This document shows, in pieces, positions 1-5,812 of a stretch of 6,272 nt of DNA (position 1 is its first letter; each line of letters starts with the position of its first letter). The DNA is from Azonexus sp. (GTDB lineage: Bacteria; Pseudomonadota; Gammaproteobacteria; Burkholderiales; Rhodocyclaceae): the NCBI GenBank assembly GCA_023150195.1, contig JAKLLI010000118.1, positions 1 through 6,272 of the forward strand. The letters run 5' to 3'. Both the position numbers and the translations under genes were made by a program. The notes beneath the pieces were generated by a model. It saw nothing but the letters and a program-made list of their open reading frames with translations, was not told the DNA's origin and did no database searches.

Positions 1-104
1 TGCTCGCATTTGCGGTCGCTGCCGGCGTCGGGATCTTTTTTGGCTGGTATCCGGCGCGCAAGGCCGCGCAACTCGACCCGATCGAAGCGCTTCGGTACCA
101 ATGA
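1..104 (+). CDS. MacB/FtsX-type ABC transporter permease, C-terminal end only
   Basis: Only the last 33 codons and the TGA stop (102-104) are in the window; the reading frame begins with its first full codon at base 3. The visible peptide is a hydrophobic stretch (end of the last membrane helix, ending near GIFFGWYPA) followed by [16 protein letters not shown]. This hydrophobic-helix, P-A-R-K/N-A-A-x-L-D-P-I/V-x-A-L ending is typical of the FtsX-like permease domain of MacB and related inner-membrane exporters, which work with an ATPase and often a periplasmic adaptor and act on the periplasmic side. The substrate cannot be inferred from this fragment. The stop overlaps the next gene's start as ATGA, so the two are probably translated from one mRNA. 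Confidence 0.85.
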   Translation, partial: LAFAVAAGVGIFFGWYPARKAAQLDPIEALRYQ

Positions 105-1363
105 CCTTTAGCTTGAGGCGTCGTCATTTTCTGCTCGCCGCGGGTTTTGCTTCCCTGAGTCGGCCAGCATCGGCTGCGATAGTACGGGTCATTGTCGTCG
201 GCGGCGGCTGGGGTGGGCTGGCTGCAGCCGCTCATTTGCGCCGTTTGTTGCCGCAAGCGGATATCGTTTTGATTGACCGTCATGCCAACTTTGTTTCTTT
301 CTCGGGAAGCAATGCTTGGCTGTTGGCAAATGATGACAGTCAGCCCTTCTCTTGCGACTTCGCCGATCTGGCTGCACGGCACGGTTACCGCTTCGTTCAG
401 GGGGCGGTTCAAGAGATTGATCGGGTACGTCAGGTGGTGCGCCTTGAGCAGGCTGAGATGTCTTATGACTTCCTGGTGCTTGGGCCTGGCATTCGCGAGC
501 ATTTTGCGGCTTGGGGCATCGTCGACCGTGAGATGGAAACCCTGTTTCGGCAACGTGCTTGGGCGAGCATGGGGGATGCACATCTCTTGCCCCATTTGAG
601 GCAGCGTCTGGCCCGCTTCGGTGGGGGAAATCTGGTGATGAATATTCCCCCTTTGCCGTATCGTTGTCCGCCGGCGCCCTACGAGCGGGCGGTCATGCTG
701 GCTGGCTGGATCAAGGCGCGGCACTTGTCGGCCAGGCTCATCGTGATCGATCCCAATCCCTTGATGCCCTTGTACCGCCGGCCATTGCTCGAAACCTTTC
801 GGGATCAGGTGAGCTATCTCGATCATGCGCAGGTTCGTCAGGTGGATTTGATGCGCAATACGGTGAGTACGGATGTTGACGAGATCGCTTTCGACGCTGC
901 CTTGCTCAGTCCGCCACAGCAGGCGGCTCAGTTGCTTTGGGATGCCGGCCTGATCCGAGTGGATCCGCAGAGCGGTCAAGCCGATGCGTGGGGCGATGTG
1001 GGGGGGCTTGATCTGCGCTCACGCCGGGATGAACATATCTGGATCATTGGTGATGCAGTGGGGATGGTCTCTTCGCTCTTTGGCCAGTACCCGAAAACAG
1101 GCCATCTGGCGGCATCCATGGGACGAATTGCGGCAGCACAGCTGGCATCGGCGATCGCTGGTCGGTCTCCCGGCATGCATCTGCCGGAGAGTGTCTGCCA
1201 TATCCAGCAGGAGAATCCTGATGCGCCGGGTGTCAGGATCCAGACGCACTATCGGCAGCGTTCTGATGGATTCCTGATGCAGGAAGTCATCCAGTCGCGA
1301 ACGGAAAACTACCAGCAAGCTGCTGCGGACTGGTTTGCCGGACTCAAAGCAGATTTTCTCTGA
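101..1363 (+). CDS. Tat-exported FAD oxidoreductase of the flavocytochrome c sulfide dehydrogenase (FCSD) flavoprotein family
   Basis: This 420-residue protein opens with a twin-arginine leader (RRHFLL at 7-12, hydrophobic stretch, probable cleavage near ASA at 23-25), so it is probably folded in the cytoplasm and exported with its FAD. An N-terminal Rossmann fold follows: GGGWGG at 34-39 and acidic D59 ending the second strand. Further FAD-fold signatures are LVLGPG at 125-130 and IIGDA at 315-319. Cys189 sits in [12 protein letters not shown], a motif characteristic of FCSD flavoproteins, and Cys366 (SVCHIQQ) lies where the family's second redox cysteine is expected, so a sulfide- or thiol-active disulfide seems intact. 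The C-terminal tail (about 361-420) resembles the FCSD flavin-binding domain. In the known enzyme this subunit oxidises sulfide and passes electrons to a cytochrome c subunit; no such gene follows here, so the electron acceptor and true substrate are unknown. The ATG overlaps the permease stop, which suggests translational coupling. Family call firm; sulfide as substrate is inference. Confidence 0.85.
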   Translation: MTFSLRRRHFLLAAGFASLSRPASAAIVRVIVVGGGWGGLAAAAHLRRLLPQADIVLIDRHANFVSFSGSNAWLLANDDSQPFSCDFADLAARHGYRFVQGAVQEIDRVRQVVRLEQAEMSYDFLVLGPGIREHFAAWGIVDREMETLFRQRAWASMGDAHLLPHLRQRLARFGGGNLVMNIPPLPYRCPPAPYERAVMLAGWIKARHLSARLIVIDPNPLMPLYRRPLLETFRDQVSYLDHAQVRQVDLMRNTVSTDVDEIAFDAALLSPPQQAAQLLWDAGLIRVDPQSGQADAWGDVGGLDLRSRRDEHIWIIGDAVGMVSSLFGQYPKTGHLAASMGRIAAAQLASAIAGRSPGMHLPESVCHIQQENPDAPGVRIQTHYRQRSDGFLMQEVIQSRTENYQQAAADWFAGLKADFL

Positions 1364-1367
1364 ACCC

Positions 1368-1868
1368 CTAATGCCGGGCCCAGGTACGGGTTTCTCCGTT
1401 GGGCAGGACCAGCAATGTTTCGTATAACTCCCGGCGAACGCGATAGCCAGCCGTTTCTGTGTCGAGGACGGTACACGCCGTCTGGCAGGTTGGATTAGAG
1501 TATTCCCTGCCGGGTGCACCCAAGGGCAGGCCCGGCACACTCAGCCCGTTCGCCTGGGGGCGCTCTTGCAGCAGTTCCTTGATTTGATCGGCATGGACAT
1601 GGCCCTCAATGAAATAACCTGCAACCTGCGCGCTCGGAATCGATTGGAGTTCGAGGGGGACGCCGAGCTTGCGCTTGATGTCGGCAAGTTCGGTTTCACC
1701 ATGCTGAGAGACTGAAACGGCGAACCCATTTTTTCGTAAGTGCTCAGTCCAATCGATGCAGGCGAGGCAAACGTTTGGGGTGTACACCCTGATCGTCGGT
1801 AGTGCGACATCGGCTTGCGTGGTGGTGCTCCAGCCCAGTGCGACAGCCAGCAATAGTCGCTTCAGCAT
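1368..1868 (-). CDS. Exported DUF411-family protein, divergent (putative metal/copper-related)
   Basis: The product is 166 residues from the ATG at 1868. That start is chosen because AAGGTG lies 8 bases upstream (1882-1877) and the peptide then begins directly with a Sec signal (MLKRLLLAVALGW, cleavage near TQA|D at 19/20); a TTG at 1886 would place the start upstream of that ribosome site. DUF411 features are present: an N-terminal Cys motif and Trp (C34-L-A-C37-I-D-W40), GV-PLELQS at 69-76, VAGYFIEGHV at 82-91, ERPQANGLSVPGLPLGAPG at 102-120, and a closing strand LLVLPNGETRTWARH. DUF411 proteins often occur near copper-resistance genes and are presumed periplasmic metal binders. Here the usual CGCC is CLAC, the usual SCHTA is SIPSA (76-80), and the usual PGME ending is PGRE, so several expected metal ligands are missing. 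An insertion at about 124-146 adds C128 and C132. The metal role is therefore uncertain. The start overlaps the end of the ankyrin gene by 7 bases. Confidence 0.82.
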   Translation of the reverse strand: MLKRLLLAVALGWSTTTQADVALPTIRVYTPNVCLACIDWTEHLRKNGFAVSVSQHGETELADIKRKLGVPLELQSIPSAQVAGYFIEGHVHADQIKELLQERPQANGLSVPGLPLGAPGREYSNPTCQTACTVLDTETAGYRVRRELYETLLVLPNGETRTWARH

Positions 1869-2332
1869 GGCTTGTTCACCTTGCAATCTTTAAGAATCCA
1901 CAGCGAGATGACGCCAGCAGCCTCGTCCGCCTTGACCTTGCGCGCCATTGCGGTGGGGTCGCGTCCATTGTCTGTTTTGGCCATGGGATCTGCCCCGGCT
2001 TCAAGTAGCAACCGGGCATGTGTGGCACGGCTGGCATAAGCCGCCAGGTGAAGTGCGGTCGCACCCTCGTTGTCACGAGCGTTAATCAGGGCGCCCGCGG
2101 CGATCAGGGCTTGCAGTGCCGTGATGTCGGGATTCATCGCAGCGAAATGGATGGGTTGCGATCCGTGAATTGTTTTGAGGTCCCGTAGCGCTGGATCTGC
2201 GCTGAGCAGGCGTTGGATAGCGATGCCGCTCTCGCGTCGAGCGGCATCGTGGATGGCGTGTTCTCCAAGCAGGAGTTGGGCTGATGCCAAAGAGGAGAAC
2301 AGCATGAAGAAAACGGCAAGGATAGAGCGCAT
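1862..2332 (-). CDS. Secreted (periplasmic) ankyrin-repeat protein
   Basis: This 156-residue protein starts with a Sec signal peptide (MRSILAVFFMLFSSLASA, cleavage likely after residue 18). The rest is ankyrin repeats: a degenerate first unit at about 26-56 (HDAARRESGIAIQRLLSAD), then HGSQPIHFAA...LQALIAAGALINA at 57-85, then EGATALHLAAYA...RLLLEAGADPMA at 89-118, and a partial unit from NGRDPTAMARK at 122. It ends with Cys150 and Cys156, which could pair or bind a partner. Ankyrin repeats bind proteins; a periplasmic relative, Pseudomonas aeruginosa AnkB, is linked to catalase KatB and peroxide resistance, but no catalase is present here. The gene is first in a probable two-gene unit with the exported DUF411 protein, so the two may act together in the periplasm (inference). 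The ATG at 2332 has only a weak ribosome site (GGTG a few bases upstream). Confidence 0.88.
   Translation of the reverse strand: MRSILAVFFMLFSSLASAQLLLGEHAIHDAARRESGIAIQRLLSADPALRDLKTIHGSQPIHFAAMNPDITALQALIAAGALINARDNEGATALHLAAYASRATHARLLLEAGADPMAKTDNGRDPTAMARKVKADEAAGVISLWILKDCKVNKPC
1877..1882 (-). promoter_or_regulatory. Ribosome binding site of the DUF411 gene
   Basis: AAGGTG on the minus strand lies 8 bases before the ATG at 1868, inside the last codons of the ankyrin gene. It decides in favour of that ATG over the in-frame TTG at 1886 and indicates that the two genes are translated from one transcript. Confidence 0.6.
2221..2249. repeat. Perfect 11-bp inverted repeat (hairpin) inside the ankyrin gene
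   Basis: CGATGCCGCTC at 2221-2231 is exactly complementary to GAGCGGCATCG at 2239-2249, with a 7-base loop. The GC-rich stem would form a stable hairpin in mRNA of either strand. It lies about 85 to 110 bases after the ankyrin start codon and encodes the first, degenerate repeat (HDAARRESGI). No T-run follows on either strand, so it does not look like an intrinsic terminator. It may be a chance effect of codon choice. Confidence 0.7.
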
Positions 2333-2395
2333 TGTGCACCGCGAGAAGCCTAGGATGGCCCGGATTTTTGCCTTGCCTGGCTTTTCCCTCCTTGA

Positions 2396-2420
2396 TATGA
2401 AACAAAGTTAATATTTCATA
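2396..2420. promoter_or_regulatory. AT-rich inverted repeat upstream of the ankyrin gene, possible operator/promoter region
   Basis: TATGAAA (2396-2402) and TTTCATA (2414-2420) form a perfect 7-bp inverted repeat around an 11-base spacer. It sits in the most AT-rich stretch of the window (about 2393-2436), within the 109-base gap between the end of the second TPM gene (2442) and the ankyrin start (2332). A promoter for the ankyrin-DUF411 pair is expected here. TATTAT and TATTAA could serve as -10 boxes on the minus strand, but no convincing -35 partner was found. The spacing resembles a dimeric-regulator site; no specific regulator can be named. Confidence 0.35.
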
Positions 2421-2441
2421 ATATGATGATTTTATGGGTGT

Positions 2442-2942
2442 TTAGATCACGAGGGGGCGATTTTCCAGTTCGTTGGAATCGTCCATGGGTGCCGTTGGGA
2501 AGTGTGCGGAAAGCAAGGCATTCATCCGGTCGACCGCCGCCAGCAAACCGTACTGGGGCGCTCCTTCACTAAAGGCTTGCGTCAGGGAACGGCATAGGGC
2601 ATCCCATTCGCTTTGCGGCACGCAGGCGGTAATGCCTTGGTCTGCCAGGATTTCCACGCGTCGCTCCAGCCACTGAATGTAGAGCAGAATGCCGCTGGCG
2701 TTGCGCGTATTGCCTACGCCACAGGTCGCAAAAAGGTCGGCTGCACGCTGGCGGCTGCTTTCCTCGCGCCAGAGAACGCCCAGCGGCAAGGGGCCTTCGA
2801 TGACCACACGGATCTCGCCGCGGTGGGTGCTTTCACCTTCGGCGATGCGAGCGGTGATCGCATCGAGTGCCGCGTCGCTAAGCGGCGGTTTCTGGCGCAC
2901 GCTGGGGGCGCTAAGGTGTTTGAGTATACGCAGCAACTTCAT
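2442..2942 (-). CDS. TPM-domain protein without signal peptide (second TPM paralogue)
   Basis: The product is 166 residues from the ATG at 2942, one base after the stop of the upstream TPM gene, with GGAGG and GGTGA just before it. A longer in-frame reading from 3164 is rejected because its N-terminus is an alanine-rich antisense-like product of the neighbour's glycine tail. The protein has no signal peptide or membrane helix, so it is predicted to be cytoplasmic. It carries a TPM (TLP18.3/Psb32/MOLO-1) fold: helix at 21-36, strand GEIRVVIEG at 42-50, a helix at about 60-72, then ASGILLYIQWLERRVEILAD at 82-101 (the domain's central strand pair) and helices to about 148. Functions of bacterial TPM proteins are largely unknown; roles in envelope or membrane-protein maintenance have been proposed. 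Position next to lemA and a larger membrane TPM gene is a common arrangement. It is the last gene of the block. Confidence 0.82.
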   Translation of the reverse strand: MKLLRILKHLSAPSVRQKPPLSDAALDAITARIAEGESTHRGEIRVVIEGPLPLGVLWREESSRQRAADLFATCGVGNTRNASGILLYIQWLERRVEILADQGITACVPQSEWDALCRSLTQAFSEGAPQYGLLAAVDRMNALLSAHFPTAPMDDSNELENRPLVI

Positions 2943-2943
2943 T

Positions 2944-3768
2944 TCACCAGCCTCCCGAGGCACCGCCGCCACCAAAGCGGCCACCGCCGCCGCTGAAACC
3001 ACCGCTGCCCGGGCTGCCGCCAAAACCGCCGCCGCCACTTCGCCACTGGCCGCCACCGCGTCCGAAGCGCATGAAGGACGCGAAGAAGGCAAGTACGCTG
3101 GCAATTGCCACGGCAATGACGGAATGAAAGGCAAACCAGGCAAGAGCGCCGGCGAGTGCTGCAACCGCCAGCGAACCGATCAGACCGAACAGGGCACGGG
3201 CAAGGCTGGCCAGCACAATGACGAACAGCAGCAGGCCTTCGCTGTCTTCGCTGTTAAGGGGGCTTGCCGCCTTGGGTGGCGGCAGGGCTTCGCCACGGAT
3301 GCGTTTTTGCAGCATGTCCACGGTCGACCGCAGGCCGCCGGCAAAATTGCCCTGACGGAACGCGGGCGCCATGTGTTCGTCGATGATGCGTTTGGCGATG
3401 GCATCGGGAATCGCACCTTCCAGTCCATAGCCGACTTCAATGCGCATCCGCCGTTCCTCCTTGGCAACAATCACGATCACCCCATCGTCGATTTTCTGAC
3501 GCCCGATTTTCCAGGCCTCGGCGAGGCGAATGCCGAATTGCTCAATGCTTTCCGGCGCAGTGCCGGGGAGCATGAGAATGACTATCTGAGAACCGCTATC
3601 CTTGATGAAGGCTTGCAAATCGGTTTCCAGCGCGGCCTTGTCAGCATCCGACAAGGTATGCGTCAGATCCGTGACCGCCGCGCTGAGCGGCGGCAGCAGG
3701 ATCGGCCCCTCGGCTTGTCCGGCCAGCGGCAGCAGGGCAAGCCAGAAGATGAACAGCCAGCGCAGCAC
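2944..3768 (-). CDS. Membrane-anchored TPM-domain protein with glycine-rich C-terminus (YgcG-like)
   Basis: The start is taken as GTG at 3768, 4 bases after the lemA stop. This gives 274 residues beginning with a clean Sec signal (LRWLFIFWLALLPLAGQA, cleavage near 19). An in-frame start at 3870 would run through lemA and put about 34 charged residues before the signal. No clear ribosome site precedes the GTG, so coupling to lemA translation is likely. The TPM domain spans about 30-155: helix LSDADKAALETDLQAFI, strand QIVILMLPG at 61-69, the hallmark KIDDGVIVIVAKEERRMRI at 92-110, and EVGYGLEGAIPDA at 111-123. Two hydrophobic segments follow (about 178-200 and 202-233). The tail, about 236-274, is almost all glycine and serine (GGGGFGG, GGGGRFGGGGASGGW). 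The layout signal/TPM/membrane helices/Gly-rich tail is the standard YgcG type. TPM proteins often sit beside lemA; the molecular function is not established. Confidence 0.88.
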   Translation of the reverse strand: MLRWLFIFWLALLPLAGQAEGPILLPPLSAAVTDLTHTLSDADKAALETDLQAFIKDSGSQIVILMLPGTAPESIEQFGIRLAEAWKIGRQKIDDGVIVIVAKEERRMRIEVGYGLEGAIPDAIAKRIIDEHMAPAFRQGNFAGGLRSTVDMLQKRIRGEALPPPKAASPLNSEDSEGLLLFVIVLASLARALFGLIGSLAVAALAGALAWFAFHSVIAVAIASVLAFFASFMRFGRGGGQWRSGGGGFGGSPGSGGFSGGGGRFGGGGASGGW

Positions 3769-3772
3769 TGGC

Positions 3773-4366
3773 TTACTTGCTGTCGAACTTGACCGTGGGC
3801 GCCGTGGCAATGGCTTTTTCATTCTCCACCGAGAAGTTGGGCTTGGTTTTCCAGCCAAACACCATGGCACTCAGGTTGTTCGGAAAGGTGCGCACGGACA
3901 CGTTGTAGGTGCGTACGGCCGCGATGTAGCGGTTGCGTGCGACGGTGACACGGTTTTCCGTGCCTTCCAGCTGCGCTTGGAGATCGCGGAAATTGGCGTC
4001 GGCCTTGAGTTGGGGGTAATTCTCGGAGACCACCAGCAAACGGGCGAGCGCACTGCTCATCTCGGCTTGCGCCTTCTGGAATTTGGCGAAAGCGGCTTCG
4101 TCGTTGATCAGTTCCGGTGTGGCCTTGATGCCCGCCACGGCGGCACGCGCTTCCGTGACCTGGGTCAGTACGGCTTTTTCGTGCGCTGCATAGCCTTGCA
4201 CCGTGGCGACCAGATTCGGGATCAGGTCGGCGCGGCGTTGATATTGGTTGAGGACTTCGGACCAGGCCGAATTGACATCTTCGTCATTGATCTGCACCTG
4301 GTTGTAGCCACAGCCGGAGAGCAGGGCGGTCAACAGGGTGATCAGGGCAAAAAGGCGAAAGCGCAT
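3773..4366 (-). CDS. lemA: LemA family lipoprotein
   Basis: This 197-residue protein begins with a lipoprotein signal peptide; the lipobox LSGC places the lipidated cysteine at residue 19, followed by Gly-Tyr, so it is probably anchored in the inner or outer membrane facing the periplasm. The body is the helical-bundle LemA fold with the family's best-known motifs: RRADLIPNLVATVQGYAAHE at 44-63, VSENYPQLKADANFRDLQAQ at 113-132, then EGTENRVTVARNRYIAAVRTYN at 134-155 and FPNNLSAMVFGW at 161-172. The start is supported by AGGAG 7 bases upstream. LemA proteins are widespread, of unknown biochemical role, and frequently encoded next to TPM/YgcG-type proteins, as here. The next gene starts 4 bases after its stop. 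Confidence 0.93.
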   Translation of the reverse strand: MRFRLFALITLLTALLSGCGYNQVQINDEDVNSAWSEVLNQYQRRADLIPNLVATVQGYAAHEKAVLTQVTEARAAVAGIKATPELINDEAAFAKFQKAQAEMSSALARLLVVSENYPQLKADANFRDLQAQLEGTENRVTVARNRYIAAVRTYNVSVRTFPNNLSAMVFGWKTKPNFSVENEKAIATAPTVKFDSK

Positions 4367-4373
4367 GGTAAAT

Positions 4374-4378
4374 CTCCT
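4374..4378 (-). promoter_or_regulatory. Ribosome binding site of lemA
   Basis: AGGAG on the minus strand lies 7 bases before the lemA ATG at 4366. It is the best-placed Shine-Dalgarno site in the right-hand block and fits lemA being translated independently of the gene upstream, from which it is separated by 59 bases. Confidence 0.65.
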
Positions 4379-4425
4379 GAAACAAAGGCGGCCAACATGA
4401 CAGGGCGGGTCGATCGGTAAAAAAC

Positions 4426-5064
4426 TTAGCGGGTCGCGCGCACGGGCTTGAGAATCAGATCGATTTGGCCATCATGTGCGGCGAGTGGGCGGTAGGGTTG
4501 GCGCACCTGAAAGCGCGGTTGGCCGTTCGTGTCAATGCGTGCGGAAATGACCAGACGGGCGCGTGGACCGGCGAGGTCGCGATCCAGGGTGAGCTTGAAG
4601 GGTATCGGTACCTGCGCGCCAGCCAGTGCGTAATGTTGTTCGGCCAAGATTTTGGCGGGGGCATCGGCACGGGCGACATCCTCGACCTTGATCGTCAGAT
4701 TGGCTGCCGGTGGGAGCGCGATACGTGCTAGGTAGGTGACCGAGCCGGTAATTTCGATGAAACTCCCAAGCGGTGTTGGGGTCGTGCAGCGGCGGCTGGC
4801 GCGTCCAGTTTCAAACAGGGCATCCTGGCCCTTGATCCACAAACTCACTGGGCCGCGGGCGTAGCGCGCGCCGGAGCTGCTGACCCCTTGCGGCAACGAA
4901 AAATCCCCGCCGGGTAAGGCCAAAATAGCAGTCTGCTCGCCGTCGACCGGGGTTTGGAAGCGGACGTTCAGCGTGCTGCCATCATCGCAGCGATAATTGA
5001 AAACAGCTTGGGCCTGGGCGCCAAATGCGGGGAGCACGAGTAGCAGGGGGAGGATATTTTTCAT
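4426..5064 (-). CDS. Periplasmic MliC-like lysozyme-inhibitor domain fused to a YscW/YbaY-like domain
   Basis: The ATG at 5064 overlaps the bpt stop as ATGA and gives 212 residues beginning with a Sec signal ([20 protein letters not shown], cleavage near 20); starting further upstream would bury the leader. Residues 21-93 resemble MliC/C-type lysozyme inhibitors: [15 protein letters not shown] at 22-36, SGARY at 64-68, [11 protein letters not shown] at 74-84, with C26 and C93 in place for the family disulfide. Members use the Ser and Lys of the SGARY and KG motifs to plug the lysozyme active site; S64 and K79 are candidates. Residues 103-207 resemble the YscW/YbaY family ([28 protein letters not shown], a late strand FQV), a beta-sandwich also seen in type III secretion pilotins and in YbaY lipoproteins. 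There is no lipobox, so the protein should be soluble. Likely role: protection against lysozyme or another envelope function; inhibitor activity is inferred from motifs only. Confidence 0.8.
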   Translation of the reverse strand: MKNILPLLLVLPAFGAQAQAVFNYRCDDGSTLNVRFQTPVDGEQTAILALPGGDFSLPQGVSSSGARYARGPVSLWIKGQDALFETGRASRRCTTPTPLGSFIEITGSVTYLARIALPPAANLTIKVEDVARADAPAKILAEQHYALAGAQVPIPFKLTLDRDLAGPRARLVISARIDTNGQPRFQVRQPYRPLAAHDGQIDLILKPVRATR

Positions 5065-5810
5065 CGGCAGGCTTCGTCGGGAAGGGGTAGGGCTTGCCAT
5101 TGACCATCGATCAAGCCTTCAATCGGGCGAAAGTCCGATTTGTAGGCCATCTTGCGGCTTTCGGCAATCCAGTAGCCAAGATAGAGATAAGGCAGGCCCA
5201 GCGCCTTGCACTGTTCGGCTTGCCAGAGAATGTTGTAGACGCCAAAACTGGCGCCGGGGATTTCCGGGTCAAAAAAGGTGTAGACCGACGAAAGCCCGTC
5301 TTCCAGGACGTCGATCAGACTGACCATGCGCAGTTTTTCCCCTTCGGTGAAGGCGATCAGGCGGGTATCGACGCGGCTTTGCAGGAGAAACTGGGCGTAT
5401 TGGTCGTGGTTGTCGTCGTTCATGCCGCCGCCGGCATGGCGGCTGTTCTGATAGCGGACATAAAGGTCGTAGTGATCGGTGAAGAACATCAAGGGCATTT
5501 CACGCGCGACCAAATGCCCATGGTGCTTCAGCGCCCGCCGCTGGCTACGGCGTGGAAGCAGTTGATCGACGGGCAGGCGAACGGGGATGCAGGCTTTGCA
5601 GTGGTCGCAATGCGGCCGGTAGGTAAAGATGCCGCTGCGCCGAAACCCTTTGCTCACCAGCGTGCTGTAGATTTTGCTGTCGATCAGGTGGGTGGGCGTG
5701 GCGACTTGCGAGCGAGCCATTCGGTCCGGCAGGTAGCTGCACGGATAGGGCGATGTCGCGTAGTACTGAAGCAGCGAATAAGGCAGTTTGGCGTCGTCGG
5801 GCTGGGACAT
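5061..5810 (-). CDS. bpt: Aspartate/glutamate leucyltransferase (bacterial protein transferase)
   Basis: Bpt transfers leucine from Leu-tRNA to proteins with N-terminal Asp or Glu, marking them for ClpS/ClpAP in the cytoplasm (EC 2.3.2.29). The full 249-residue length is typical. Family landmarks include [17 protein letters not shown] at 21-37 with C24, the cysteine-rich segment [19 protein letters not shown] at 56-74 (C68, C71, C74), [19 protein letters not shown] at 179-197, [20 protein letters not shown] at 204-223, and KSDFRPIE at 224-231. These cysteines together with C24 fit the iron-sulfur/heme-binding site described in arginyltransferase-fold enzymes. The ATG at 5810 follows the aat stop by 2 bases, and its own stop overlaps the next start, so the genes form a tight operon. 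Many older annotations call this family arginyl-tRNA-protein transferase; bacterial members of this type use leucine. Confidence 0.95.
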   Translation of the reverse strand: MSQPDDAKLPYSLLQYYATSPYPCSYLPDRMARSQVATPTHLIDSKIYSTLVSKGFRRSGIFTYRPHCDHCKACIPVRLPVDQLLPRRSQRRALKHHGHLVAREMPLMFFTDHYDLYVRYQNSRHAGGGMNDDNHDQYAQFLLQSRVDTRLIAFTEGEKLRMVSLIDVLEDGLSSVYTFFDPEIPGASFGVYNILWQAEQCKALGLPYLYLGYWIAESRKMAYKSDFRPIEGLIDGQWQALPLPDEACR

Positions 5811-5812
5811 GC

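Noticed and set aside
1361..1400. Bidirectional terminator between the convergent genes
   Set aside because: Only 4 bases separate the stop codons and no stem of useful length with a T-run was found around the junction.
2386..2393. Strong Shine-Dalgarno-like AAGGAGGG on the minus strand upstream of the ankyrin gene
   Set aside because: No ATG, GTG or TTG lies within usable distance downstream, and it is over 50 bases from the ankyrin start, so it is probably coincidental.
2943..3164. N-terminal extension of the second TPM gene upstream of 2942
   Set aside because: It overlaps the glycine-rich 3' end of the neighbouring TPM gene in another frame and reads as an alanine-rich stretch. The ATG at 2942 has a good ribosome site and the expected one-base spacing.
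3675..3693. GC-rich 7-bp inverted repeat CCGCCGC / GCGGCGG in the TPM gene
   Set aside because: Short, within coding sequence of high GC content, and without a T-run; expected by chance.
2689..3792. Long + strand open frame of 367 codons opposite the two TPM genes
   Set aside because: It is antisense to two genes with clear TPM signatures. Its product is low-complexity (Ala/Thr/Arg and Gln-rich stretches), as expected from the complement of glycine-rich codons, and resembles no family I recognise.
3602..4420. + strand open frame of 272 codons opposite lemA and the start of the TPM gene
   Set aside because: Antisense to a well-supported lipoprotein gene, with no coherent protein features.
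4367..4425. Possible promoter or terminator in the 59-base gap before lemA
   Set aside because: A T-run follows the upstream stop but no GC-rich hairpin precedes it, and the best -35-like box (TTTACC) lacks a good -10 partner. The direct repeat GCGGGTCG (4405-4412 and 4429-4436) is too short to weigh.
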